A DNA stretch of 64,000 nt from Escarpia spicata (Eukaryota > Annelida > Polychaeta > Sabellida > Siboglinidae). The stretch is taken from assembly GCA_963995525.1 (NCBI GenBank), contig OZ023213.1, positions 23,634,598 through 23,698,597 on the forward strand, written 5' to 3'. The position numbers were made by a program, and so were the translations under genes. Shown piece by piece: positions 46,973 to 57,088 of this stretch (its first letter is position 1; the number at the start of each line of letters is the position of its first letter). Under the pieces are notes generated by a model. The model made no database searches, had not been told where the DNA came from, and saw only the letters and a list, made by a program, of their open reading frames with translations.

Positions 46973-47060
46973 TCACTCACTCACTCACTCACTCACTCAC
47001 TCACTCACTCACTCACTCACTCACTCACTCACTCACTCACTCACTCACTCACTCACTCAC
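46973..47060. repeat. (CACT)n microsatellite
   Basis: A tetranucleotide array directly at the inner end of the left TIR, followed by CCCTTCGTGTCTGTTCACTC to about 47,115. The same cassette in inverse orientation makes up 48,540-49,230. Confidence 0.95.
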
Positions 47061-47115
47061 CCTTCGTGTCTGTTCACTCATTCAACACTAACGCACTCAA
47101 TCACCCTTCGTGTCT

Positions 47116-47840
47116 ATTCGAGATTAACCCCAACTTTTTGTCTCTGTCTAACCCTAATTATATATTTTTAAACGCTAGATGGCGCCATCGTGTAGGGTAT
47201 TACTCCAATTATCCACTAGGAGGCGGAACGCCGTATGTGATGTCATATCGGAAGTTACTTGACTGTCATGGCGGCTTCTTCTAGGGGCCTTTACGTTGGA
47301 AGTAACGTCGTACCGGAAGTTACTTGACTGTCATGGCGACCTGTCATGGCGTCGTCTACGGTTCCACCATTACCGGAAGTGTGTCAGCGAATAGAGATCT
47401 GTCATGGCCGGTAGATGGCGTTATTCTGACTAGTTACTTTGATATCCGTTGGGGGCCGTCGGATGTCGCCTGTCTCATGAACGTGCACAGTTTTTGTGTT
47501 AAGGGAAGTCACGTGATGTACCTTCGGTCTAATTCGCTATGTAAATGAGATTACGCCGAAAACTAGTGTATATACCGTGCTTCCGACGATTCTGGTCTTT
47601 TCCTTTTTCGATTCTCGAGAAGGTCGTATCGTATCTGGTCGCTCGCACTATTTGTAAATAGGGAATTGATACGTTGTAAAGACGGCTGCTTCATATACAT
47701 ATGTTTTCCGTTAAAAGAAGCGATACCTCATACGAGTCCTATGGTCGTCTCGTCGGACGTGAATCCGAACAGATGATCGTCTCTTGACATGAAGGTATGT
47801 GATGTATACCTTTACGATACATCGAGTTGACGTTTAACAT
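47116..47840. other. Central non-coding stretch with a TATA box
   Basis: GTTACTTGACTGTCATGGCG occurs twice (47,262 and 47,319). CACGTG at 47,512, ATGTAAAT at 47,539 and GTGTATATACC at 47,567 form a plausible promoter. A short frame ATGTTTTCCG... at 47,700 (28 codons) and a GAAG|GTATGTG donor-like site at about 47,794 follow. No recognised protein. Confidence 0.35.
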
Positions 47841-48001
47841 GGAGAAAATGTCCTATCTTTTAACATGGGAAACTTCTTATCCTTTAACATGTGTTTTAGC
47901 GCCTATCGTTTAACATGGAAAAAATGGCCTATCCTTTGACGTGGGGACAACATCCTACGATTCCGATGACGATCGTTGTCAAATGGAATGCTAGTTTCCT
48001 T

Positions 48002-48540
48002 TTATACATCGTCGTCCACTGACGCTGTCTGCATGTAAAGCCAACGATCTGAGTTCCCGACTAAATCCATTGGCGTGTTGACTTCCTTGAAACCACGAGC
48101 GAAGGTTTCCCATCCCACCAGTTCAAACGACTTCCGTTTTCTCAACACGTCATTCACAAGGTCCACGATATTACTTCCGGGAACCGCCTTGTTTATGTAC
48201 ATCATCTCGCCACGATCGTTCTACCTTACGGCACTTTTCATTTTATCGAGTAGTCTTCGTGCTTTCTGCATAGTTTTTGGAACGCAGTCGATAATTTCAT
48301 TTTCGATATTGTCATTTTCGACGATTTCATTTTCGTTAGCAGGTTGTACTTTGTTTTTCTCTTCACTGGGAATTTTTTCGATGACCACACGCAGGGGTTC
48401 TTGCATACGTTTGTCGGAAAGATCGTTGTACCGACTCAATACCTGGTTATACAACATAACCTTTTCATCTCGTGTATATCGCTTCGTTTCAATATGTCTT
48501 GGATTTCGTTGTCGAGTCGTCGCAGGACACTTTCGATTAT
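48002..48540 (-). pseudogene. Mobile-element protein of Polinton-like elements, broken
   Basis: On the minus strand the frame runs from about 48,540 (RDEKVMLYNQVLSRYNDLSD) through an acidic linker (ENDNIENEIIDCVPKTM). An in-frame TAG lies at 48,221-48,223. The same frame then continues from 48,205 (AVPGSNIVDLVNDVLRKRK, WETFARGFKEVNTPMDLVG) to TGA at 48,002. This layout (a helical, basic N part, a linker, then a PG..IVDL...RKRK...G domain) recalls uncharacterised proteins of Polinton-type elements of invertebrates; that is memory, not a search. Upstream the frame runs into (THSL)n, so the N terminus has been lost to the satellite. Confidence 0.55.
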
Positions 48541-49235
48541 GAGTGAGTGAACGAGTGAACAGACACGAAGGGTGAATGAGTGAGTGAGTGAATGAGTGAA
48601 CAGACACGAAGCGTGAGTGAGTGCGTGAGTGTTGAATCAGTGAACAGACACGAAGGGTGAGTGAGTGAGTGAGTGAATGAGTGAGTGAGTGAGTGAGTGA
48701 GTGAGTGAGTGAGTGAGTGAGTGAGTGAGTGAGTGAACAGACACGGAGGGTGAGTGAGTAAGTGAGTGAGTGAACAGACACGAAGGGTGAGTGAGTGAGT
48801 GAGTGAGTGAGTGAGTGAGTGAGTGAGTGAGTGAGTGAGTGAGTGAGTGAGTGAGTGAGTGAGTGAGTGAGTGAGTGAGTGAGTGAGTGAGTGAGTGAGT
48901 GAGTGAGCGAGCGAGCGAGCGAGTGAACAGACACGAAGGGTGAATGAGTGCGTGAGTGTTGAATGAATGAACAGACACGAAGGGTGAGTGAGTGAACAGA
49001 CACGAAGGGTGAGTGAGTGAGTGAGTGAGTGAGTGAGTGAGTGAGTGAGTGAGTGAGTGAGTGAGTGAGTGAGTGAGTGAGTGAGTGAGTGAGTGAGTGA
49101 GTGAGTGAGTGAGTGAGTGAGTGAGTGAGTGAGTGAGTGAGTGAGTGAGTGAACAGACGCGAAGGGTGAGTGCGTGAGTGTTGAATGAGTGAACAGACAC
49201 GAAGGGTGAGTGAGTGCGTGAGTGATTTGAGTGAT
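48541..49235. repeat. (GTGA)n satellite with ACAGACACGAAGGGTGA spacers
   Basis: About 690 bp of GTGA tetranucleotides are broken at irregular intervals by GAACAGACACGAAGGGTGAG. The long Thr-His-Ser-Leu ORFs across it are artefacts. Confidence 0.95.
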
Positions 49236-49299
49236 TTGTTAATCGGGACTTAGTGTAGTGAAGTGTAAGATACGAAAAAAGACGCAAGATAAGGTTTGT

Positions 49300-49633
49300 A
49301 CATTTTATTCGTGTACAACACAAACGTATTTACATGTCACACTCCATAAACTATAAGAACCAGATATTAGACATTGATACAGTCTTGCAAAGTTTAATAG
49401 TGTACAAGACAAAAGAAAGTTCTTTATAGGTCACCCTCCATTACTGTCAGAACCATATGTTTAATAGTGTTTCGCCACTGTTTCGAAACGGAGTCTTGCA
49501 ACCAAGTATTGATATTACACAACTGTTCGACTGTCACGTCGGATAGATTCACACCTGCGGCTAACAAAACACTCAAACAGTCTTTCACCACTGCAGTTGA
49601 ATTAATGACCTCGACAGCCTCATCAAAGTGCAT
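49300..49633 (-). CDS. Small hypothetical protein with poly(A) signal
   Basis: A 69-residue frame from ATG 49,633 to TAA 49,424 on the minus strand (MHFDEAVEVINST, CLSVLLAAGVNLSDVTVEQL, KQWRNTIKHM). It reads like a globular helical protein. AATAAA (plus strand TTTATT at about 49,299-49,304) lies about 120 bp downstream. No family is recognised. It sits in the unique centre of the TIR element, divergent from the small membrane ORF at 49,738. Confidence 0.4.
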
Positions 49634-49737
49634 TCAAATTTGAATGTCATCAGATAACATACAATCGTGATGAAATTTACTAGGACGGTCTATCTGGCAA
49701 CCACGGCATTGTCGTCTTGAGAGTTCAAAGATGGTAC

Positions 49738-49962
49738 ATGTTATGTGACGTGCAAGTCTTCGTCATTTTGGTCATAGGGAAATCAATGGTAAAGTTCGGA
49801 CCAGCAAAGTCAGGAGCGGAAGTTGCGACATTGGCAGGCTGGGTAGTTGTGGCGTCGTTAGGAACGGAAGTTGGTATCGATACTGTTCTGTTGTCGTTAA
49901 TCGTTGCCGCTTTGGTGGTAGCGGACCTTCAAGAATATTTCAATAACATTAAACAATATTAA
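49738..49962 (+). CDS. Small hydrophobic hypothetical protein
   Basis: From ATG 49,738 a 74-residue frame has a hydrophobic start (VQVFVILVIG), a central segment (ATLAGWVVVASLG) and a clear membrane-type helix (TVLLSLIVAALVVADL), ending in an amphipathic tail. Two membrane segments are likely. It is not recognised. It may be a gene of the element or chance; the composition favours a real small membrane protein. Confidence 0.35.
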   Translation: MLCDVQVFVILVIGKSMVKFGPAKSGAEVATLAGWVVVASLGTEVGIDTVLLSLIVAALVVADLQEYFNNIKQY

Positions 49963-50393
49963 AGATTGCAACGCGCTCGTATTGGAAGTAAAGACGTTGC
50001 CGAATGTTTATATGACGGAGAATGTAGGGGGCTATAATCTTGGAAGCAAAGACGTGACAGAATATTGTGTACCTGGATGTTAATAGGCAATAGATGAGTC
50101 CGACCATATAGAAAATAATAAAAAGGGAGCGAAGTTTTAGCGGAAGTAAAGACACAGTGGACACCCTTATAGCGGAAGCTATGGGGACATCCTTTTAGGG
50201 AAAGTATAGACACGGGGGATGAGGTTTTAGGTGAAAGTATATAGTAAAACAATATAAAGTATGACTCACCACTGGCGTATACAACTTGGCTTCATCGGCC
50301 GTTCTCTCCCGACGGGTACAACATTCGCTGACAATCTTGCACAGCGAATACCTGTTCAAACCAGTTTGCAAACAGGCAACCATCTGAAGTAAG

Positions 50394-50879
50394 TTAAACT
50401 CTGCTATGTAAAGACTGTTGTCGTTTCTCCTTGCACTGCATGGGTGTGTTCAGCAATGGAGACATTCGCTTGGTGGGTCGATAGTTACACAGGTCGGTAG
50501 GTGTTGTCGCTTGTTGCTTCCCGCAACATAATATCGGACATTGTTGGTAGCAATATCTCGGACATTGTCGGTAGATGAAATCGAACCCATGTTCAAAGTG
50601 TAAGGTGTACACCCAGCAGGCATAACGAGGCAAAAACTTTCGACGATTCGTCGGAGGTGACAACGTCGAGTTAATGGTTGGATTGATTGACGGCGCTGAT
50701 GACAGAGACGAAATTGGTTTGGTCGTCGAGCTGGTCGTCGGACTGGTCGATGGTCGTTGGTAGAATGGTTCGGTGGTCGGCTCAGGCTGTAATTTGTACA
50801 CTTGACCCTTAATACAGTAAACGATATAAATACTGGTACATCTTATCTGGAAGGTTATGTTCCTGTACTGTTCTATCAT
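50394..50879 (-). CDS. TIR ORF (Thr/Ser-rich, Cys-rich), right copy, longer
   Basis: A 161-codon frame on the minus strand. It starts near MIEQYRNITFQIRC, passes a Thr/Ser/Pro-rich region (TTEPFYQRPSTSPTTSS, PSINPTINSTLSPPTNRR) and a Cys-rich region (YRQCPRYCYQQCPILCC), and ends with a basic tail (KRMSPLLNTPMQCKEKRQQ). It lacks the four-base insertion of the left copy, so the tail stays in frame. In both copies it lies near the inner end of the TIR and points toward the element's centre. Unknown function; the coding status is not proven. Confidence 0.4.
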   Translation of the reverse strand: MIEQYRNITFQIRCTSIYIVYCIKGQVYKLQPEPTTEPFYQRPSTSPTTSSTTKPISSLSSAPSINPTINSTLSPPTNRRKFLPRYACWVYTLHFEHGFDFIYRQCPRYCYQQCPILCCGKQQATTPTDLCNYRPTKRMSPLLNTPMQCKEKRQQSLHSRV

Positions 50880-51329
50880 AACGCTTCACTTTGTTACGCA
50901 CCTGATTCGAAAAAAGAGGTTTGGCACCTTTGATGTCAAGGCCGAAGAGTTGACAACGTGTCTTGCAACCGGGCAATCAACTGAGGTAAGTGCAAATGTC
51001 CCAGGTAAAACTATAGCATTGATTAAAAACTATAGCATTTGACCATGTTAAATGATAGGGAGACCTTGATTTTGTTGATAAAGATGTTCCAAAAAATATT
51101 ACATGTTCAGGAATCACTTCACTTCTGCTCTTAACAACATACATAGGTACGCAAAAATTGACAAACACCTATTCGTTAATACAGGAAGCAGTCGACGTAT
51201 GCAAGTAATAAGAGACATTGATAGGTAAAATTCAAAAACAGGGTGATGGGAAGGTCGTAGATCTGCATGCTAACCAGAAATGAAATGATATATGTAAATG
51301 TATAGGATATGTTTGACCAACTCAAACAG

Positions 51330-51775
51330 GATATGTTTGACCAACTCACCACCAAAATTACTGTGCGTGCCAGTTTAATGACGTCACTGTATGACTTCAT
51401 ATGGTGGGATTACATTGCATACGCGCAAGTTCAAAACAAGGTCTAACCGAAGCACTACCTGCTTGACCAACTCACCTCGCGTATATAATTACCACGCGTA
51501 CCATGACGTCACTCACTGACCATGACGTCACATGATGGGATTACATTCAAGTGCGCAAGTTCAAAACAATGGCTAACCAAATCACTACCTGTTTAACCAA
51601 CTCACCTCGCGCACAAAATTACTGCGCGTACCATGACGTCACATGATGGGATTACATTCAAGTGCGCAAGTTCAAAACGATGGCTAACCAAAGCACTACC
51701 TGTTTGACCAATTCACCTCGCGTATAGAATTACAGCGCGTAGCAGTTTAATGACGTCATACAGGGTGCGCGCGCT
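51330..51775. repeat. ~130-bp CRE-containing tandem units (right TIR, block 2')
   Basis: ACCAACTCACCTCGCG, AATTACTGCGCGT, ATGACGTCA and AAGTTCAAAACA recur with a ~130-bp period. This is the counterpart of 45,380-45,725. Confidence 0.85.
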
Positions 51776-52499
51776 CGCAACAAACAAACAAGTCCAGACA
51801 CGTGTCGAGTACGGGTTTGATAAGAGACACGAATTTAACCAGTACCTAATAACACTGGTCTATTGTTCTTCCAACATACAGAGCATTCGTTATCAGTTTA
51901 GTTTGGTTTATACTGGTTTATACTGGTTTGTTTATAGTCGGTGTTCGATATAGTTCTTACAAATGATAGCTAATACACCTGTACTGTTCTATCATAACGC
52001 TTCACTTTGTTATGCGCCTGTTTCGAAAAAGAGGTTTGACAACTTTGGTGTCAAGGCCACCGAGTCGACATTGCGCATAGCGCGTGTTTATTTATTTATT
52101 TAATAATGATTTTGAACGAAATTATATACATACGTACATATGTACATACGTATACTGTAGGTTAAGAACACCAGCATGATAAAATGTTGAAACAGTACTG
52201 TTGGTCTCTAGGTACAGATGAGATACAGATGAGTCTTAGAAAGGGAATACCACTTCAAAACAGTTTGGAACCAGTTTGCAATCAGTTTTCAAGGGGGCAC
52301 TCAAGTGAGATACGGCTGGTAAGTATAAATGATATATGTCGATACCCGGCTGTTCTTCCAACACACAGAGCATTCATTACGAGTTTATACCAGTTAATAG
52401 CGTCAGTTTTGTAATGTGCTGAAAAAATTGACAAAGAAACTTCTAGAATGAAATTTTACAGGGAAATTTTCCACTCGCTATAACACAAAGTCACTGATC

Positions 52500-52905
52500 A
52501 TAACATCACATGATGGGATTATATTCAAGCGCGAAAGCTGAAAGCAATGGCTAACCAAAGCAGTACCTGTTTAACCAACTCACCTCGCGTACAAAATTAC
52601 TGCGCGTGCCAGTTTAATGACGTCACTGTATGACCTCATATGGTGGGATTACATTGCATACGCGCAATTTCAAAACAAGAAGCACTACCGAAGCACTACC
52701 TGCTTGACCAATTCACCTCACGTATAGAATTACTGCGCGTACCATGACATTCACTCACTGATCATGACGTCACATGATGGGGTGATATTCAAGTGCGCAA
52801 GTTCAAAACAATGGCTAACCAAAGCAGTACCTGTTTAACTAACTCACCTCGCGCACAAAATTACTGCGCGTAGCAGTTTAATGACGTCATACAGGGTGCG
52901 AACGC
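52500..52905. repeat. ~130-bp CRE-containing tandem units (right TIR, block 1')
   Basis: Counterpart of 44,245-44,650, with the same words in reverse complement. Confidence 0.85.
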
Positions 52906-53164
52906 TCGCAACAAACAAACAAGTCCAGACACGTCTTGAGTACGGGTTTTATAAGAGACACGAATTTAGGTACTACCGTATAAAAATAGGCTATATGTTT
53001 GACCTTTGTGTGTCAGTGTTTGTGTGTTGTATGTCAATGTTTATATTTTGTAGGTTAATGTTTAGCACTGGTTATGTGTTGTAGGTCAGTATATGTATGT
53101 CATAAGTCAATGTTTGTGTGTTCTCGTGTGTGACAGATTCAAATGATGTCCGGTATATTTTGTC

Positions 53165-53880
53165 ATAAACGAACCTATCTTTTAACATAGAAAATTTCCT
53201 ATGTTTTAACATGGGGAAAATTCAAAATTTCGTCGTGTACGTTTACGATAAGAACTCCTATGCTTTAACATGGGGAAAAAATGTCCTATCCTTTAACATG
53301 GGAGCCCCCCGGTTGAAATCCCTATCTTTTAACATAGGGTAAAAATTCCCTATCTTTTAACGTGGGAGCGCCCCGGTGGAAATACCTATCTTTTAACATG
53401 GAAAAAATGGCCTATCTTCTAACATAGGGAAAATCGGTAGGATATTTAACAAAGGACAATTTGGGGTAAATTGGAACCTTCCTATCCTTTAACATGGAGT
53501 TTACCTCCTATCTTTTAATATGGGGAAAATGTCCTATCCTTTAACATGGGTAAAATTGGTAGGACAGTTTTTTAAGCCATTTGGGGCAAGTTGAACCCTC
53601 GAAAAATAAAAATATAGGTAAATGTCACTATGTTTTACCATTGGGTTTGAAGGACTAAAAATCTAGGGGTAAATTGGTACCTCAAGGTCAAAAAGTCGTC
53701 ATATACCTTTAAGATAAATCGAATTGACGTTTAGCCCTATTTTTATAGTCCAACTTACCCCTTTTATACCTATACGATTTGGGTCCAAATACCAATGGAT
53801 TGGATTGGTGGAAGTGAAAAATCCGGCAACATCCCGGGTATTTCCCTATCTTTTAACATGGAAACCGGAACTACTTTTTC
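53165..53880. repeat. CCTATCTTTTAACATGG array (right TIR)
   Basis: More than ten copies of CCTATC(C/T)TTTAACATGGG, complement of the left array at 43,300-43,980. Confidence 0.85.
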
Positions 53881-53933
53881 CACTTCCACCAATCCGAATC
53901 CAGCGTAACTCGTACACCACCTACCTTACTACT

Positions 53934-53939
53934 CATGAC
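53934..53939. repeat. Target-site duplication CATGAC, right
   Basis: Identical to 43,220-43,225. Confidence 0.85.
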
Positions 53940-54168
53940 GTCATCCCGTTTCTAATTCACCTCATCCGTATTCTCTGTGTTTCGCTTTATATTTCTATCA
54001 ACTCGGTATTTTCACCCATGCATATCTATCTCTATCTTTATCCTTTCTTCTTCCATGTTTTCTTCACTGCTCTTTCTTTTCGTCGATACGAGGACACGTA
54101 ATTATGTAAGCGTGCGTTCTCTCACACAGTGAAAAGGACGTGACGTTCAGAAGACAAAAAAGATAACG

Positions 54169-55383
54169 ATGTTCAAGCAGCGGCTCCAGATCCTCCACCC
54201 GTGCTTCGCTATTGTTGGCATGACAATCTTCTGCAGCCAATACCAGCGATTTGCTGATCAACGCGATGTCACCAGCCCACTGTCGATGATGGATCAGGTC
54301 CGCACCATCCCTATTGTGTTGCATCGCCCGCCGGTCTGCAAGAGGCAGCGAGTGAACATTGTGTACGTGAAGACGCACAAGTGTGCCACCACAACAACTA
54401 AGACTCTCCTCCGAAGGTTCGTTGGACATAATAATATCTCGGTCGTCTGGCCTACTCCGGGACATTATACGCTCTGTTACCCATTCTCGTTCGAGACACG
54501 CTGTTTCCGTCCAACCAAGACACCGTTTAACATCATGTTCCATCATGTCATCTTCAACGAGGACGTCATATCACGTGTCATGCCACACGACTCTATCTAT
54601 GTCACGACCATCCGGGAACCTTTCTCTCGGATGAAATCAGCGTTTAACTTCTATTCAATCCAGGAACGGATACCGAATCTGACCCACTTTGCCGAACCCT
54701 TGGTCGAGTATCTACGAGACATCCCTAAGTACGAGGCGATGTACACCTCTCCCGAGTACCAGCACTATAGGAAGTGTATGGGCAGTTTCAGCTTCACCCA
54801 CAATACTATGGCGTTCGAACTTGGATTGCCGACCGGCTTCCATGTGAACACGACCGATCAGACGAACAACGCCACTTACATCCGGTACTGGATCGATGTT
54901 CTGCAGCACCGCTTCAGCCTCGTTATGATCACGGAGTATTACGACGAGTCGTTGGTGCTGCTGCGGCGTCTTATGTGTTGGAAACTGGAAGAAATTCTTT
55001 ATTTCAAGGAAAATGTAAAGAATTATGCACATAAACACAAGCAGATCGAGTCGACCTACATGAACAATTTTAAGCGTTACAACCAACCGGAGTATATACT
55101 TTATAATCATTTTAATAAGACGCTGTGGCAGCGCATAGCTGAAGAGCCCGACAACTTCTGGTATGAATTAAGTCGATTTAAAGTGTTACTTAGCGAAGTA
55201 GCTGAGTTCTGTCAAAAGGCAAAAGACGGCGATGTTCATTTGTTCCACACCTCCAAATGGAACGAAGAATTCGTCATTACAATGGTTTGGTGTGACGTAG
55301 AGGAACCGGAGTGGACAGTGGAATCATTGAAACATAACCATGTCACGGTTTCCAAAATTTCGAACTATGTGCTTGGTTGTTGA
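54169..55383 (+). CDS. Galactose 3-O-sulfotransferase-like, copy 2
   Basis: A 404-residue frame, the usual size for the Gal3ST family (PAPS-dependent transfer of sulfate to C3 of galactose in Golgi glycans). A short hydrophobic segment at residues 10-22 (HPCFAIVGMTIFC) is the likely type II signal anchor. The 5'-phosphosulfate loop KTHKCATTTT lies at residues 68-77, and the 3'-phosphate segment IREPFSRMKSAF at 148-159. N-glycosylation sequons lie in HVNTTDQTNNATY. The start is chosen because it precedes the anchor. The last ~39 residues (from EFVITMVW) differ from copy 1, which stops at the homologous KWNE. The gene appears single-exon; orthology to a particular Gal3ST is not claimed. Confidence 0.85.
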   Translation: MFKQRLQILHPCFAIVGMTIFCSQYQRFADQRDVTSPLSMMDQVRTIPIVLHRPPVCKRQRVNIVYVKTHKCATTTTKTLLRRFVGHNNISVVWPTPGHYTLCYPFSFETRCFRPTKTPFNIMFHHVIFNEDVISRVMPHDSIYVTTIREPFSRMKSAFNFYSIQERIPNLTHFAEPLVEYLRDIPKYEAMYTSPEYQHYRKCMGSFSFTHNTMAFELGLPTGFHVNTTDQTNNATYIRYWIDVLQHRFSLVMITEYYDESLVLLRRLMCWKLEEILYFKENVKNYAHKHKQIESTYMNNFKRYNQPEYILYNHFNKTLWQRIAEEPDNFWYELSRFKVLLSEVAEFCQKAKDGDVHLFHTSKWNEEFVITMVWCDVEEPEWTVESLKHNHVTVSKISNYVLGC

Positions 55384-55453
55384 ATACATCGGGTAAGTGT
55401 GCTACATAACATTATAGAAAATAGCAGTTTGTTACGTCGCGCATGTTTACACC

Positions 55454-55885
55454 ATGAACACTATTTTTATAGGATCAAGCAATCTTCGAATTCTTAATAA
55501 TGACCCGACATTCTTGAAGAGAATCAAAAGGCAACGTTTTGGTGTTATGCATCTAAAAGAATTAAATAAATTTTGCAACTACAATGTCAATTTTCACATC
55601 AGTGGTTTACTCAGAATGTGTTCTCAAAAAGGAAGATTCGGAAAGAAGAAGGAAACTGACATTTTGCGGAGGCTTGGCCAAAATCAACTTGTAAGCGAGC
55701 AGCAAGCGACGTTTCCGGCGCGTCATCAATTGTTTCAAAGATCTGGGGTCAGTTTGGTTATATTGCCAACACATGACATGGTATGCGGTGCGTTGGATTT
55801 TTACAAGGTCTGTTTGTTATACAAATGTGATTTTGCAATACGCCACACTGTTTCACATGTGGTTGTAGCGGCGATATTACAGTGA
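55454..55885 (+). CDS. Hypothetical ORF in the 2.1-kb segment
   Basis: A 143-codon frame from ATG (MNTIFIGSSNLRIL). It is basic in the middle (RFGKKKETDILRRLGQNQ) and moderately hydrophobic at the end. No motif is recognised. It overlaps the start of a minus-strand 152-codon frame (55,801-56,259); at most one is likely real. Confidence 0.2.
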   Translation: MNTIFIGSSNLRILNNDPTFLKRIKRQRFGVMHLKELNKFCNYNVNFHISGLLRMCSQKGRFGKKKETDILRRLGQNQLVSEQQATFPARHQLFQRSGVSLVILPTHDMVCGALDFYKVCLLYKCDFAIRHTVSHVVVAAILQ

Positions 55886-56259
55886 AGCATAGACTGTTGT
55901 TTTGGTTCCATTTCCCTTTGGACTGGGTAAACCAGGGGTGAAACAATGGATTCACAATTGCGGACGGGTTGGCTGGAAACCCTCGCAATGTAATACACTT
56001 TTAGGCTGATTTTGAAGAAACCTGCTGTGAAGTTTGAAGTAGATATACAGGTGTACATCTTGGACAAGATCCGACGCAATGTCGGCATCGTCGGTAAGTT
56101 ACTTGTTGTAAAACATCCGGCACAGGTAAATTTCTTGAAGATAAATTTGCCATAAATTGGTTCCCGTTTCGGTGCCAGGCCCAGGGCAACAAGGTTATCC
56201 TCCCGGAATTCATATGACAAATACGCACAGAATTGATGGCGCCATGTTGTGAGCAACAA
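55801..56259 (-). CDS. Hypothetical ORF, minus strand
   Basis: A 152-codon frame with a plausible protein-like start (MLLTTWRHQFCAYLSYEF, then GLAPKREPIYGKF). No family is recognised. Alternative frames overlap. Coding status is doubtful. Confidence 0.2.
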   Translation of the reverse strand: MLLTTWRHQFCAYLSYEFREDNLVALGLAPKREPIYGKFIFKKFTCAGCFTTSNLPTMPTLRRILSKMYTCISTSNFTAGFFKISLKVYYIARVSSQPVRNCESIVSPLVYPVQREMEPKQQSMLHCNIAATTTCETVWRIAKSHLYNKQTL

Positions 56260-56299
56260 TGATTGGTGCGGTTCATGAAATTCGGTAGCTGTGGGTTCA

Positions 56300-56980
56300 A
56301 CAGTGTTTTCCTAATAAACTGATAACGTTATAAATGTGATTGTAGTTGCAAAGTGTTAGTTTGTATTACTCAGTGGATAACAATACAAAATTACCGTTTG
56401 GTTCCCGTCAACATGCAAATGTGAATATCCTCCCTCTATTTACCAGACAAAATAAAAATTGACGTGGCTAATATTGTGCACCTGCTTAACGTCAGATATA
56501 TTTATAACAATATGCCCAAAGCACCCAAACAGCGGCTGGATAGTTGAAACCTTTTTATTAAAATTTTAAAACATCTTAAGATAACACGGAACGTCCGTAA
56601 TGGAGACGTTTCTGCATTTTAAACATATGCAAAAGCATACGGAATTAATGTTGCCTATTATCTGATATATTAATTGCGCACCTCCTAGTTATTATAGGAT
56701 CTTCCTTAAGATAAAAACGACTATTATTATAACTTGACGTAACATGTTTTATTGTTATATATGAACGCCCAATAACATTTAAAGGACATGGACAATAAGA
56801 GAGAAAAAATTTACGTCCTTTATGAAAATATGGTAGTTGAACAAATTATTTCCCATGTAAAAACTAAAAGCAAGGCACAATGTCAGACACAAAAGTAAAT
56901 ATATATGTAGCAATACAAAAACATAGTTCCTTATCTTAGACTGCGTCGGTGAATGTGTACTTCCAAATGAAAAATTTACT
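56300..56980. other. Unassigned AT-rich stretch
   Basis: No supported feature. Confidence 0.4.
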
Positions 56981-56981
56981 A

Positions 56982-57088
56982 TCGACATTTGCTGAAGAAA
57001 GTGCCATATATGTCAACCACATTGATTTGTTTAAATGGTTTTTTGTTCAATGTTGTTGATATATGACACTTTCTTCAGCAAATGTCGA
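56982..57088. repeat. Inverted repeat hairpin, ~41-bp arms
   Basis: TCGACATTTGCTGAAGAAAG (from 56,982) pairs with CTTTCTTCAGCAAATGTCGA (to 57,088). Pairing extends inward to CAACCACATTG / CAATGTTGTTG, leaving a ~23-bp loop. Confidence 0.8.

Larger units (their letters stand above)
43226..53933. mobile_element. Large TIR element, Polinton/Maverick-related candidate
   Basis: The ends are AGTAGTAAGGTAGGTGGTGT and its reverse complement, flanked by the 6-bp direct repeat CATGAC. A 5'-AG terminus with 6-bp target duplication is the known pattern of Polintons/Mavericks. The inverted repeats are ~3.75 and ~3.88 kb, longer than usual for that class. The 3.1-kb interior holds satellites, a broken gene of a type I associate with such elements, and two small ORFs. 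No DNA polymerase B, integrase, ATPase or capsid gene is seen, so it would be non-autonomous. The class assignment rests on termini and one protein, without a search. Confidence 0.7.
50057..53933 (-). repeat. Right terminal inverted repeat (~3.88 kb)
   Basis: Reverse complement of 43,226-46,972. It is about 130 bp longer than the left arm because of extra tandem-unit sequence and small indels. Confidence 0.9.

Noticed and set aside
47324..47548. 74-codon ORF in the element's centre
   Set aside because: It covers the duplicated TGACTGTCATGGCG stretch and a promoter-like region. The protein shows no domain.
48221..49323. Long Thr-His-Ser-Leu ORFs
   Set aside because: They are translations of the (GTGA)n tetranucleotide. 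Only the non-repeat end before 48,540 is treated as coding.
54712..55110. Minus-strand and third-frame ORFs across the sulfotransferases
   Set aside because: They overlap a clear conserved coding frame and lack any domain.
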